Below, piece by piece: positions 1-7,184 of a stretch of 23,086 nucleotides of DNA. Source of the stretch: JBCCZC01 sp039188505 (lineage in GTDB: Bacteria > Pseudomonadota > Gammaproteobacteria > Xanthomonadales > SZUA-38); the NCBI GenBank assembly GCA_039188505.1, contig JBCCZC010000036.1, positions 1 through 23,086 of the forward strand, written 5' to 3'. A program made the position numbers and the translations under genes. The notes beneath the pieces are model-generated. The model had not been told where the DNA came from. It searched no databases and worked only from the letters and a program-made list of their open reading frames with translations. Position 1 is the stretch's first letter, and every line of letters begins with the position of its first letter.

Positions 1-161
1 CAGCCCGGGTTGAGAAGCGAGGAAGCGATCCCGGATAGCTGGACAACGCAATCCACTTCTACGCTTCTGAGAACAACGGGTCGACTGACGAGCGGCTTGA
101 GCCGTGCTGGCGCCGAGGCTTCGGTGCCAGCGCGGGTTGGGAAGCGAGGAAGCGACTCCGA
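1..161. repeat. REP-like imperfect direct repeat with hairpins downstream of gyrB
   Basis: This is the non-coding stretch after the gyrB stop codon. Positions 1-34 and 128-161 are direct repeats with 29 of 34 bases identical, 127 bp apart, both containing the core GAAGCGAGGAAGCGA. The second copy ends at the base adjoining the gyrB stop. It is preceded by an imperfect inverted repeat at 106-131 (GCTGGC...GCCAGC with a nearly fully paired interior) and a small palindrome at 93-104 (CGGCT/AGCCG). The first copy touches the window edge, so its own hairpin may lie outside. A hairpin next to a conserved tail is the layout of repetitive extragenic palindromic elements. Membership of a genome-wide family is inferred. 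The hairpin could also act as a gyrB 3' end, but no T-run follows it. Confidence 0.55.
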
Positions 162-2555
162 TTAGACGTCGAGGTTCTCGACGTTCAGCGCATTCCGCTC
201 GATGAAATCACGGCGCGGCTCGACCATATCGCCCATGAGCGTACTGAACACCTCGTCTGAGGCCACGAGGTCTTCGATGGTGACCTGCAGCAGACGCCGG
301 GTATCGGGATTGATGGTGGTGTCCCAGAGCTGATCTGGGTTCATCTCGCCAAGACCCTTGAAGCGCTGGATGGTCCGACCCTTCTTGGCCTGCTCCATGA
401 GCCAGTTTTCTGCCCCCTTGAAGCTATCAACCTCTTGTTTTTTCTCACCTTTTTGCACATATGCACCGGGCTGAACGAGCCCGTCGAGCTGCTCGCCGAG
501 CTCGGCGAGTGTGCGGTAGTCGATGCCATCGAAGAACTCTGCCGGCACGAGTCGATCGACCGGCAACCCGTGCGTCAGGCGACGGACGTTGAGGCCATCA
601 GGGCTCGCCTCGAGCTCGTAGCGGATACCCGGAGTCGCGCGCTCATTCAGGGCGGCTGCGATGCCGCTCGCCCATTCCGCGAGCTCGGCGGCTTCTTCGA
701 AACTGGACCGGGAGACACGCGGTGCGGAAATGAGCCGCTCGAGAACCTCGGCGTCGTAGCGATGCGCCAGGCGACGGATGGTGGCCTGTCCCGCCTGGTA
801 ACGCGTCACGAGGGTTTCGAGCCCCGGCCCCGTCAGCGGCGGCGCCTCGGGATCGAAGATGAGCGCGGCACCGTCAAGGGCGCGCGCGTTCAGGTAGCTC
901 GTGAGCTCCGCATCATCCTTGAGATAGGTCTCCTGGTTGCCCTGCTTGACCTTGTACAGCGGCGGCTGGCCGATATAGATGTGGCCCCGTTCGATGAGCT
1001 CGGGCATCTGCCGGTAAAAGAAGGTCAGCAGCAGCGTCCGGATGTGCGACCCGTCGACGTCCGCATCCGTCATGATGATGATGCGGTGATAGCGCAGCTT
1101 GTCGGGATCGAACTCGTCTTTGCCGATGCCGCAGCCCAGCGCGGTAATCAACGTGCCCACCTCGGCCGAGCTGAGCATCTTGTCGAAGCGCGCCTTCTCG
1201 ACGTTGAGGATTTTGCCCTTCAGCGGCAGCACGGCCTGGTACTTCCGGTTGCGCCCCTGCTTGGCAGAACCACCTGCGGAGTCGCCCTCCACCAGGAACA
1301 GTTCCGAGAGCGCAGGGTCTTTCTCCTGGCAATCCGCAAGCTTGCCGGGCAGGCCGGCGATGTCCAGCGCGCTCTTGCGCCGAGTCATCTCCCGAGCCTT
1401 CCGCGCGGCCTCCCGCGCGCGCGCTGCGTCGACCACCTTGGCGCAGATGGCCTTGGCGTCCGTCGGGTTTTCGAGGAGGAAATCGTTCAGCCGCTCGGAC
1501 AGCGCGGATTCGACAATTCCCTTGACCTCGGATGAGACGAGCTTGTCCTTCGTCTGGGATGAGAACTTGGGGTCAGGCACCTTGACCGACAGGACGGCGA
1601 TCAGACCTTCCCGGCAGTCATCGCCTGATGTCGCGACCTTGGCGTTCTTCGCCATGCCGCTGGATTCGATGTACTGGTTGATCGTCCGCGTCAGCGCTGC
1701 GCGGAAGCCTGCGAGGTGCGTGCCACCATCCTTCTGCGGGATATTGTTCGTGAAGCAGAAGACGCTTTCCTGGTAGGCATCGGTCCACTGCAGCGATGCC
1801 TCGACGGTGTACCCCTCAGACTCCGTCGAGAAATAGATAACCGTCTGATGCAGCGGCGTTTTCTTCTGGCTGAGGTGCTCGACGAAGGAGCGGATACCGC
1901 CCTCGTACTCGAACAGGTCTTCCTTGTCGTTACGCTCATCGCGGAGGGTGATCCGAACGCCTGAGTTCAGGAACGACAGCTCCCGCAGACGCTTCGCCAG
2001 AATGTCGTAGTGGAACTCCGTATCCGAGAAGATCTCCTCGCTCGGCCAGAACGTGATTGTCGTACCCGACCGCTTCGTCGTGCCTTTGACGGATAGCGGC
2101 GCGTCCGGCTCGCCCAGGTGGTAGATCTGCTCGTGAACTTCGCCGTTGCGCTGGATCGTGAGCTTCAACTTCTTCGAGAGCGCATTCACGACCGATACGC
2201 CAACGCCGTGCAGACCGCCGGAAACCTTGTAGGAGTTGTCGTCGAACTTACCGCCAGCGTGCAGCACGGTCATGATGACTTCTGCGGCTGAGCGGCCTTC
2301 CTCCTCATGGGTGTCGACCGGGATACCCCGACCATTGTCAGAGACGGAGACGGCGCCATCCCGGCGGATGGTGACCTCGATATCATCGCAGTGGCCCGCG
2401 AGAGCCTCGTCGATCGAGTTGTCCACCACTTCGAAGACCATGTGGTGCAGCCCGGTCCCGTCATCGGTGTCACCGATGTACATGCCGGGGCGTTTGCGCA
2501 CCGCGTCCAGGCCCTTCAGGACCTTGATGTTATTGGCGTCGTAGTTTTCGGTCAT
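162..2555 (-). CDS. gyrB: DNA gyrase subunit B
   Basis: This is the ATPase subunit of DNA gyrase, which with GyrA introduces negative supercoils ahead of replication forks. The 797-aa length matches the roughly 800-aa gammaproteobacterial form, including the long insertion in the C-terminal half. The GHKL ATPase domain is at the N-terminus, with catalytic Glu42 and Asn46, the DNGRGIP loop near 73-79 and GGLHGVGVSVVNALS near 113-127. The QTK loop lysine is about residue 336. The TOPRIM domain shows EGDSAGG at 423-429 and the metal-binding TDADVDG at 496-502. The C-terminal GyrA-binding region includes QRFKGLGEMNPDQLW. It is the last gene of the dnaA-dnaN-recF-gyrB series. A 104-bp gap separates it from recF, and that gap appears to hold its own promoter. 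No anomaly was seen in the reading frame. Confidence 0.98.
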   Translation of the reverse strand: MTENYDANNIKVLKGLDAVRKRPGMYIGDTDDGTGLHHMVFEVVDNSIDEALAGHCDDIEVTIRRDGAVSVSDNGRGIPVDTHEEEGRSAAEVIMTVLHAGGKFDDNSYKVSGGLHGVGVSVVNALSKKLKLTIQRNGEVHEQIYHLGEPDAPLSVKGTTKRSGTTITFWPSEEIFSDTEFHYDILAKRLRELSFLNSGVRITLRDERNDKEDLFEYEGGIRSFVEHLSQKKTPLHQTVIYFSTESEGYTVEASLQWTDAYQESVFCFTNNIPQKDGGTHLAGFRAALTRTINQYIESSGMAKNAKVATSGDDCREGLIAVLSVKVPDPKFSSQTKDKLVSSEVKGIVESALSERLNDFLLENPTDAKAICAKVVDAARAREAARKAREMTRRKSALDIAGLPGKLADCQEKDPALSELFLVEGDSAGGSAKQGRNRKYQAVLPLKGKILNVEKARFDKMLSSAEVGTLITALGCGIGKDEFDPDKLRYHRIIIMTDADVDGSHIRTLLLTFFYRQMPELIERGHIYIGQPPLYKVKQGNQETYLKDDAELTSYLNARALDGAALIFDPEAPPLTGPGLETLVTRYQAGQATIRRLAHRYDAEVLERLISAPRVSRSSFEEAAELAEWASGIAAALNERATPGIRYELEASPDGLNVRRLTHGLPVDRLVPAEFFDGIDYRTLAELGEQLDGLVQPGAYVQKGEKKQEVDSFKGAENWLMEQAKKGRTIQRFKGLGEMNPDQLWDTTINPDTRRLLQVTIEDLVASDEVFSTLMGDMVEPRRDFIERNALNVENLDV

Positions 2556-2628
2556 ACGAACGATTCACGCTCCACGGGCCGGTCACGTCATTCCGTGCCG
2601 CCGGTTCTCAGTTCAATCGGTGTCGTTT

Positions 2629-2644
2629 CCCGCCGGGCGGCGGG
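2629..2644. other. GC-rich inverted repeat in gyrB leader
   Basis: A perfect 7-bp inverted repeat (CCCGCCG / CGGCGGG, 2-nt centre) lies between recF and gyrB, inside the leader expected from the extended -10 promoter at 2659-2667. No T-run follows on the minus strand, so it is not a classical terminator for recF. It may simply be a stable leader hairpin. Confidence 0.35.
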
Positions 2645-2658
2645 GGATTCGACGCAGC

Positions 2659-2667
2659 ATTATAGCA
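2659..2667 (-). promoter_or_regulatory. Extended -10 promoter for gyrB
   Basis: Read on the minus strand this is TGCTATAAT, a perfect extended -10 element (TGn followed by TATAAT). It overlaps the recF stop codon (TAA at 2660-2662). No good -35 hexamer is present at 16-18 nt spacing, which is acceptable for an extended -10 promoter. The predicted start near 2652 would give a gyrB leader of about 97 nt. The position where a -35 would lie (about 2682-2687) overlaps the parS-like site at 2685-2700. Confidence 0.55.
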
Positions 2668-3721
2668 CCGCGGAAACCGCTCCCTGTTCCACGTGGAACA
2701 TTCGGCACGATGCTTCCGACGACAGCCAGGCCGGTGCGTGTAGTCCGGTCATCCACACCTGCCAATCCGCGTTGGCAAGCCACGCGCCAACTCGCGATTC
2801 ATGGTCCACATCGAGCTCAGAACCCACGTCGTCGAATAAGAATATGGGGGCGGAGGAGCGTGTTTTCTCGAACACGCGCCCCTGCGCAACGAGGAGACAA
2901 ACGGTCAGTATCTTCTGCTGCCCGCGGGACAGCCTGCCCGCGACCGCCCCCAGCTCATCGCGAATGCGGAGGTCCGACCGCTGCGGCCCGACCTGGGTGA
3001 AACCCCGTTCGCGATCACTTGAGCGACTCCGCGCCAGTGCCGCCTCGAGCGTCTCGCCCTGGGGCCAGCCCGGCTTCAGCGTCAAGCTGATCGGCGGAAC
3101 TCGCGCGTCGAGTTCAGTCAGGATGTCTTCGAGTGCGGTCTGAAGCTGGGCGATATAGCCTTCGCGGCGCGCGGTCAGGGGCTCACCCGCTTCGACGATC
3201 GGTCGCTCCCAGCCCGCCAGCTCGCGGTCACCGGCGCCTGTTCGAAGCGCCGCATTGCGTTGATCCAGGGCCCGCCGGAACGCACGCCACTCGCCAAGAT
3301 AGGCGTGTTCCACGTGAAACACACCCTGATCGACGAGACGACGGCGGTGGACCGGCTCGCCTTCGATCAGCGAATGGGCGTCGGGATGAAACGTCAGTAG
3401 GGGCAAGAGCGCGGAGAAACGGGAACGCTGGCGGACGGTCTCGCTATCGATCCGGCCCGTCCACTCGCCGCGACGCTGCTCGAGGCCGAGGCGGTGGTCC
3501 GCGAGTGCCGCAAAGATCTGCGCGGCATCCTGATCACGCGCGATCCAGGCGTTGCGTCCGCCAGGACGAAAGCTGCGGCCCAGGGCGAGACAGTGAATGG
3601 CCTCGAGCACGCTCGTCTTACCGGCGGCATTGGCACCCTGAAAAAAATTGAGCCCGTCACCGGGCTCAATCTCACACTGGGCAATATTCCGGACGCCGTC
3701 GATGCGAAGGGTCTTGATCAT
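2660..3721 (-). CDS. recF: DNA replication and repair protein RecF
   Basis: RecF is an SMC-like ABC ATPase that helps load RecA at single-strand gaps through the RecFOR pathway. The 353-aa product is close to the E. coli length (357). Walker A is GANAAGKT at residues 29-36, the signature-like LSRGQQK is present in the C-terminal third, and Walker B is FLFDDVGSELD. It starts 31 bp after dnaN with a purine-rich GCGGGG before the ATG, which fits co-transcription with dnaN. Two parS-like palindromes lie inside the coding sequence, encoding VFHVEH at residues 134-139 and MFHVEQ at 341-346. The gene therefore appears to carry a second, DNA-level function near the origin. The stop codon overlaps the gyrB -10 element. 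Confidence 0.97.
   Translation of the reverse strand: MIKTLRIDGVRNIAQCEIEPGDGLNFFQGANAAGKTSVLEAIHCLALGRSFRPGGRNAWIARDQDAAQIFAALADHRLGLEQRRGEWTGRIDSETVRQRSRFSALLPLLTFHPDAHSLIEGEPVHRRRLVDQGVFHVEHAYLGEWRAFRRALDQRNAALRTGAGDRELAGWERPIVEAGEPLTARREGYIAQLQTALEDILTELDARVPPISLTLKPGWPQGETLEAALARSRSSDRERGFTQVGPQRSDLRIRDELGAVAGRLSRGQQKILTVCLLVAQGRVFEKTRSSAPIFLFDDVGSELDVDHESRVGAWLANADWQVWMTGLHAPAWLSSEASCRMFHVEQGAVSAVL
2685..2700. promoter_or_regulatory. parS: parS-like ParB-binding site 1 (3' end of recF)
   Basis: TGTTCCACGTGGAACA is a perfect 16-bp palindrome that matches the bacterial parS consensus TGTTNCACGTGNAACA at every fixed position. ParB binds such sites near the origin to form the partition complex moved by ParA. 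It lies in the last codons of recF, about 2.3 kb from the oriC candidate. parA and parB are not in this window, so function is inferred from the motif and location. Confidence 0.85.
3306..3321. promoter_or_regulatory. parS: parS-like ParB-binding site 2 (within recF)
   Basis: TGTTCCACGTGAAACA matches the parS consensus TGTTNCACGTGNAACA at all fixed positions, with one asymmetric base pair at the variable position. It is 621 bp from the first site and inside recF codons 134-139. Two full consensus matches within one gene next to oriC are very unlikely by chance. Confidence 0.85.
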
Positions 3722-3752
3722 CCCCGCTGCGGCGCCAGCCTAGTCCGGCCGA

Positions 3753-4856
3753 TCAGAGTCGCAGCGGCATGACAACGTGGCGCGAAGACTCCGAATCGAC
3801 GGTCTGCACCAGACAGCTGCTATTGGCATCCTTGAGCGAGATCCGTACCTCGTCGCCATCGAGCGCGTTCAGAGCGTCGAGCAGGTAGTTGACGTTGAAA
3901 CCAACAGCCAGGCCGGCTACCTCGGTATCGACTTCAAGCTCCTCGACGGCTTCTTCCTGTTCGGGATTGTGGGCAACGATGCGCAGGCGACCGGGTTCGA
4001 CCTCAAGCTTCACGCCGCGGTATTTCTCGTTGGACAGGATCGCGGCCCGCTGCAGCGCCTCGCGCAGAGCGCCACGATCAGCGTCCACCAGCTGATCCGC
4101 CGCGATCGGCACCACGGACTCGTAGTCCGGGAAGCGGCCGTCGATAAGCTTCGAAGTGAAGACCGTCAGCCCAAGACGGGCGCGGACGTGGGCGCGGCCG
4201 AGCTCGAGCATGAGGTTTTCCTCGGCCTCGCCGAGCAGCCGGTGAAGCTCGATGACGCCCTTCCGCGGAATGATCATCTGCACGGACTGGCCGCCAAGGG
4301 AAAGCTCTGCCGGCGCCTCGGCGATGGCGAGCCGGTGACCGTCGGTGGCAACGGCGCGCACGACATCGTCCGCCATCTCGACCAGCAAACCGTTCAGGTA
4401 GTAGCGTACGTCCTGGTTTGCCATCGCGAAGGACGTGCGATCGAGAATCGTCTTCAGGTCGTGCGCAGACAGCGATACCGACTGGCTGACCTCGACATCT
4501 TCGATGGACGGGAAGTCGTTCGCAGGAAGGGACGCCAAGGTGTAGCGCGATCGCCCAGCCCGAATCGTTCCTTTCTCCGCGCCGACATCGAGCTCGAGAC
4601 GAGTGCCGTCGGGCAGCGCCTTGCAGATGTCGTGGAGCTTGCGGGCGGGCACGGTGACCTCACCCGGTTCGTCGACCTCGGCCTGGACCCGCGCCACCAT
4701 TTCGACCTCCAGGTCGGTTCCCGTGAAAGAGACCTCCCCGGCATCACCGACCACCAGGAGATTCGCAAGCACGGGCAGCGTCTGTCGTCTTTCGACCACG
4801 CCGGTCACCTGACTGAGCGGTCTCAGGAGGGCTTCCCTCTGGATGCTGAACTTCAT
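3753..4856 (-). CDS. dnaN: DNA polymerase III beta subunit (sliding clamp)
   Basis: This is the ring-shaped processivity clamp that tethers DNA polymerase III and repair factors to DNA. Its 367 aa match the E. coli protein (366) along three repeated clamp domains. The N-terminus MKFSIQREALLRPLSQVTGVVERRQTLPVL is typical in form, and the C-terminus ends HVVMPLRL, the conserved end of the family that contributes to the peptide-binding pocket. The ATG has a good ribosome binding site (AGGA, 6 nt upstream). It follows dnaA across a 223-bp gap that contains the oriC candidate, and recF follows after 31 bp. A TATAAA -10-like element lies about 30 nt before the start, so it may have its own promoter besides read-through from dnaA. 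Confidence 0.98.
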   Translation of the reverse strand: MKFSIQREALLRPLSQVTGVVERRQTLPVLANLLVVGDAGEVSFTGTDLEVEMVARVQAEVDEPGEVTVPARKLHDICKALPDGTRLELDVGAEKGTIRAGRSRYTLASLPANDFPSIEDVEVSQSVSLSAHDLKTILDRTSFAMANQDVRYYLNGLLVEMADDVVRAVATDGHRLAIAEAPAELSLGGQSVQMIIPRKGVIELHRLLGEAEENLMLELGRAHVRARLGLTVFTSKLIDGRFPDYESVVPIAADQLVDADRGALREALQRAAILSNEKYRGVKLEVEPGRLRIVAHNPEQEEAVEELEVDTEVAGLAVGFNVNYLLDALNALDGDEVRISLKDANSSCLVQTVDSESSRHVVMPLRL

Positions 4857-4885
4857 GATCCGTCCTGCCTGATTATTGATGTGTT

Positions 4886-4891
4886 TTTATA
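4886..4891 (-). promoter_or_regulatory. Possible dnaN promoter -10 element
   Basis: The minus strand reads TATAAA about 30 nt before the dnaN ATG. The -35 region is poor, and the surrounding AT-richness of the origin makes chance matches likely, so this is a weak call. Confidence 0.3.
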
Positions 4892-5001
4892 TACAAATCT
4901 GTAGCAATAAGCGACGCAAAATCGTCGGATAACTCAAATTTCTCTTTTTAATTCAACAGCTTATTGAATCGCAAAGTTGGTCGTAAGCGGCTCTCAAGCT
5001 G

Positions 5002-5010
5002 TGTGGGAAA
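5002..5010 (-). promoter_or_regulatory. Degenerate DnaA box
   Basis: TTTCCCACA on the minus strand has two mismatches to TTATCCACA. It is directly abutting, in the same orientation, the perfect box at 5011-5019, forming a head-to-tail pair. Confidence 0.4.
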
Positions 5011-5019
5011 TGTGGATAA
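5011..5019 (-). promoter_or_regulatory. DnaA box (perfect consensus)
   Basis: TTATCCACA on the minus strand matches the high-affinity DnaA box exactly. It lies 61 bp from the dnaA stop codon, inside the oriC candidate. Confidence 0.8.
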
Positions 5020-5045
5020 GTCCACGCCCTGATTTGGTCCCACGG

Positions 5046-5054
5046 TTGTCAACA
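5046..5054 (+). promoter_or_regulatory. Weak DnaA box
   Basis: TTGTCAACA has two mismatches to TTATCCACA. It is listed only because it lies 3 nt from the better box at 5058-5066 in the same orientation. Confidence 0.3.
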
Positions 5055-5057
5055 AGC

Positions 5058-5066
5058 TTACCCACA
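5058..5066 (+). promoter_or_regulatory. DnaA box (one mismatch)
   Basis: TTACCCACA differs from TTATCCACA at one base. Its orientation is opposite to the 5002-5019 pair, so the two box groups point away from each other. Confidence 0.55.
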
Positions 5067-5079
5067 GGGTTGTACCCGT

Positions 5080-6414
5080 TCACGTGGTCAGCTCGCGCAG
5101 CAGCTTCTCGTAGTCCTCCCGGATCCGGCCGTCGGTCTCCTTGAGCTCCGCAATCTTCCGGCAAGCATGCAGCACCGTCGTGTGATCGCGACCGCCGAAG
5201 GCATCACCGATTTCCGGCAGGCTATGGTCCGTCAACTCCTTCGCCAGCGCCATGGCCACCTGGCGGGGTCGGGCGATGGAGCGATTGCGTCGCTTCGAAA
5301 GCAGCTCGGCCACGCGAATCTTGTAGTACTCGGCCACCACCTTCTGGATGTTCGAGATCGTGATCAGTCGCTCGTGTACGGTCAGCAGGTCGCGCAGGGT
5401 CTCCCGCGCGAACTCCAGTGTCAGTTCCGCACCGGTGAAACGCGCGCTGGCGCAGAGCGTATTGAGCGCTCCCTCCAGATCCCGCACGTTCGAGCGAATC
5501 CGCTTCGCGATGAAGTAGGCGACCTCCGCGTCGAGCGCCATACCGAGGCCAGCGGCCTTGCTCAGGAGAATCGCCACCCGTGTTTCGAAGTCCGGTGGCT
5601 CGATCGCCACGCTCAGGCCCCAGCCGAAGCGAGATTTCAGCCGGGCCTCGAGCCCGTCCACCTCTTTGGGATAGCGGTCGCACGTCAGGATGATCTGCTG
5701 CTGCCCTTCGAGCAACGTATTGAAGGTGTGGAAGAACTCCTCCTGAGTCCGGTCCTTGCCGGCGAAGAACTGGATGTCGTCGATCATCAAGGCATCGACC
5801 GAGCGATACTTCGCCTTGAACTGATCGATCGTGTTGTGCCGTAGCGCCATGATCATTTGGCTGACGAACTGCTCGGAGTGCAGATACACCACCCGTGATC
5901 CGTGGTCCGTGCGCAGGCGATTGCCCGTCGCGTGAAGCAGGTGCGTCTTGCCAAGCCCGGTGCCGCCGTAGAACAGCAGCGGGTTATAGGCCGAATCGCC
6001 GGGGTTTTCGCCCACCTGCATGGCAGCGGCGCGCGCCAGCTGGTTCGACTTGCCCTGGACGAAGTTCTCGAAGTGATAGCGCGGATCGACATTGCCCGTA
6101 CCGCGATCGACCGCTTCCGGCTCCGTGGCAGCCGCGCCAATGGCGCCCCGTCCGGACTGCTGAATCTCCGCTTCAGCGGATCCCACCACGTAGCGAATGG
6201 ATAGCCCGTCTCCGCCCAGGCGGTCGACCAGCATGCCGATACGCTCGCCGAAGCGGTCCTCGAGATGACGGGCGATGTAATTGTTGGGGGCGTAGAGAAT
6301 CAGCTCGCGGCCGACCTGACGTCCCTGGACCGGCTCGACCCACAGCTGGAGGTCATCGGAGGAAAGCTCCTCCTGCAGCCGGCGTGAAACCTGGGTCCAG
6401 AGTCTGTCGGTCAC
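5080..6414 (-). CDS. dnaA: Chromosomal replication initiator protein DnaA
   Basis: DnaA is the AAA+ initiator that binds DnaA boxes at oriC, melts the origin and recruits DnaB. The 444-aa protein has all four domains. Domain I is the N-terminal oligomerisation region, LWTQVSRRLQEELSSDDLQLW. A short variable linker covers about residues 80-110. The AAA+ core has Walker A GGTGLGKT at 150-157 and Walker B IDDIQF at 211-216. The C-terminal box-binding domain contains GGRDHTTVLHACRKI at about 407-421. The start is GTG, as in E. coli dnaA, with only a weak upstream GGAC. It is slightly shorter than the E. coli protein (467), mainly in the linker. It is divergent from the DUF2244-cox genes, not next to rpmH as in many gammaproteobacteria. 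Confidence 0.97.
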   Translation of the reverse strand: MTDRLWTQVSRRLQEELSSDDLQLWVEPVQGRQVGRELILYAPNNYIARHLEDRFGERIGMLVDRLGGDGLSIRYVVGSAEAEIQQSGRGAIGAAATEPEAVDRGTGNVDPRYHFENFVQGKSNQLARAAAMQVGENPGDSAYNPLLFYGGTGLGKTHLLHATGNRLRTDHGSRVVYLHSEQFVSQMIMALRHNTIDQFKAKYRSVDALMIDDIQFFAGKDRTQEEFFHTFNTLLEGQQQIILTCDRYPKEVDGLEARLKSRFGWGLSVAIEPPDFETRVAILLSKAAGLGMALDAEVAYFIAKRIRSNVRDLEGALNTLCASARFTGAELTLEFARETLRDLLTVHERLITISNIQKVVAEYYKIRVAELLSKRRNRSIARPRQVAMALAKELTDHSLPEIGDAFGGRDHTTVLHACRKIAELKETDGRIREDYEKLLRELTT

Positions 6415-6646
6415 CGGGTGTCCGTCGAGTCAGCATCGTTCCCACCGCCGGCTACGGGGACCGGCCGGCGCGGGCATGATCGGGACCTGCTTGCCGAGCG
6501 CCTGGGCGGCGTCCGAAGGCGATGGTCGAGGCGCCCAAGTCTAAACCCGTCGCGCGCGGGAATGCCAGCGCCTTCACACGCTCTTCGAGCCTTGATCCTG
6601 CACAGTACGCCCCCGTACAATTCGCAGGCTCGGTCAATATTTGATC
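6415..6646. other. Intergenic region between divergent dnaA and DUF2244 gene
   Basis: This 232-bp gap is GC-rich and has no DnaA box or AT-rich tract. It must hold the dnaA promoter on the minus strand, but no convincing -35/-10 pair was found there. The plus strand carries a good promoter candidate at 6592-6621. A minus-strand reading frame at 6411-6620 ends in a TGA overlapping the dnaA GTG, but its protein looks like shadow sequence. No rpmH reading frame was seen. Confidence 0.5.
6592..6621 (+). promoter_or_regulatory. Sigma70-type promoter for DUF2244 / cox genes
   Basis: TTGATC (6592-6597) and TACAAT (6616-6621) are separated by 18 nt, matching -35 and -10 hexamers at 4 of 6 and 5 of 6 positions. 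The expected start near 6628 gives a short leader of about 19 nt before the ATG at 6647. Confidence 0.5.
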
Positions 6647-7141
6647 ATGTTGGAAACAGCGCACTGTCGCGAAACAGGGACGGAGACGATTCGGGTATCG
6701 CCGAATCGCTCCATGAGCGGTCGAACGCTCGCCATCGTCTTCGCTCTGATCGCTTCGGGTTGTCTGCTGTTCTCGCTGTTGCTGGCCTTTCAAGGCTACT
6801 GGGTGCCGCTTCCCTTTGCGGGGGCAGAGGTACTGGCACTCGGTCTTGCACTCCTCTGGGTGCGACGAGAACTCAGAACCACCGAGGAAATCGCTGTCAG
6901 CGACGGTGAGCTTCGAGTTCGTCACATCGGTCGTCTCGGCCGGCGTGAGGCGCACTTTCATCCCGCCTGGGTGCGGATTGAGCTGCGCCGCGGACGATAC
7001 CGTTGGTATCCCCGGCGACTCGTGATCACTTCACATGGCCGGGAGCTCGAGATCGGCGCTTTTCTCGCCGAGCCCGAGCGCCATGCACTGGCGACCCAGC
7101 TGCGGGAATTGCTGCGTCCTCATGCATATCAGGCGGGCTGA
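6647..7141 (+). CDS. DUF2244 family integral membrane protein
   Basis: This 164-aa protein has no assigned function. Two adjacent membrane segments are visible, at about residues 26-48 (LAIVFALIASGCLLFSLLLAF) and 53-72 (VPLPFAGAEVLALGLALLWV). A soluble C-terminal part rich in Arg and beta-type segments follows (REAHFHPAWVRIELRRG, RLVITSHGRELEIGAFL). An N-terminal PNRSMS, the LPFAGAE stretch between or within the helices and the C-terminal layout fit DUF2244. The ATG at 6647 is preferred over a TTG two codons earlier; neither has a clear ribosome binding site. It precedes coxB by 43 bp, and the placement suggests, but does not prove, a role linked to the oxidase. Confidence 0.75.
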   Translation: MLETAHCRETGTETIRVSPNRSMSGRTLAIVFALIASGCLLFSLLLAFQGYWVPLPFAGAEVLALGLALLWVRRELRTTEEIAVSDGELRVRHIGRLGRREAHFHPAWVRIELRRGRYRWYPRRLVITSHGRELEIGAFLAEPERHALATQLRELLRPHAYQAG

Positions 7142-7150
7142 ACGCCCGCC
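7132..7150 (+). other. Hairpin between DUF2244 gene and coxB
   Basis: A perfect 7-bp inverted repeat (GGCGGGC / GCCCGCC, loop TGAAC) straddles the DUF2244 stop codon. No T-run follows, so it is not a canonical terminator. It could modulate read-through into coxB or protect an RNA end. Confidence 0.35.
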
Positions 7151-7184
7151 GGGGTTAGGTTTGCTGAAAGCAGGACAGATTCGC

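Larger units (their letters stand above)
4857..5079. other. oriC: Candidate chromosomal replication origin (oriC)
   Basis: This dnaA-dnaN intergenic gap is much more AT-rich than the rest of the window, especially at 4869-4975, where runs such as TTTTTATATACAAAT and CTTTTTAATTCAA occur. The half near dnaA holds four 9-mers resembling DnaA boxes: one perfect (5011-5019), one with a single mismatch (5058-5066) and two with two mismatches (5002-5010, 5046-5054). An AT-rich stretch next to clustered boxes is the expected plan of an unwinding element plus DnaA assembly region. A small inverted repeat (ATTCAA at 4951-4956, TTGAAT at 4964-4969) lies in the AT-rich half. No comparable cluster was seen in the dnaA upstream gap. 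The assignment rests on location, boxes and composition; GC skew was not computed. Confidence 0.75.

Noticed and set aside
435..1535. A 366-aa plus-strand open frame opposite gyrB
   Set aside because: gyrB is certain on the minus strand over the whole stretch; the antisense protein has no family-like features.
5079..5088. CACGTG at the dnaA stop codon as a third parS
   Set aside because: The flanking bases do not match GTTN/NAAC of the consensus.
6411..6620. A 69-aa minus-strand frame whose TGA overlaps the dnaA GTG start, resembling a coupled leader gene
   Set aside because: Arg/Pro-rich without motifs or ribosome binding site; not similar to RpmH or another known dnaA neighbour. The overlap is probably chance.
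7035..7184. Upstream in-frame extension of coxB
   Set aside because: It would overlap the DUF2244 gene by more than 100 nt; the ATG at 7185 has a ribosome binding site and begins a normal signal peptide.
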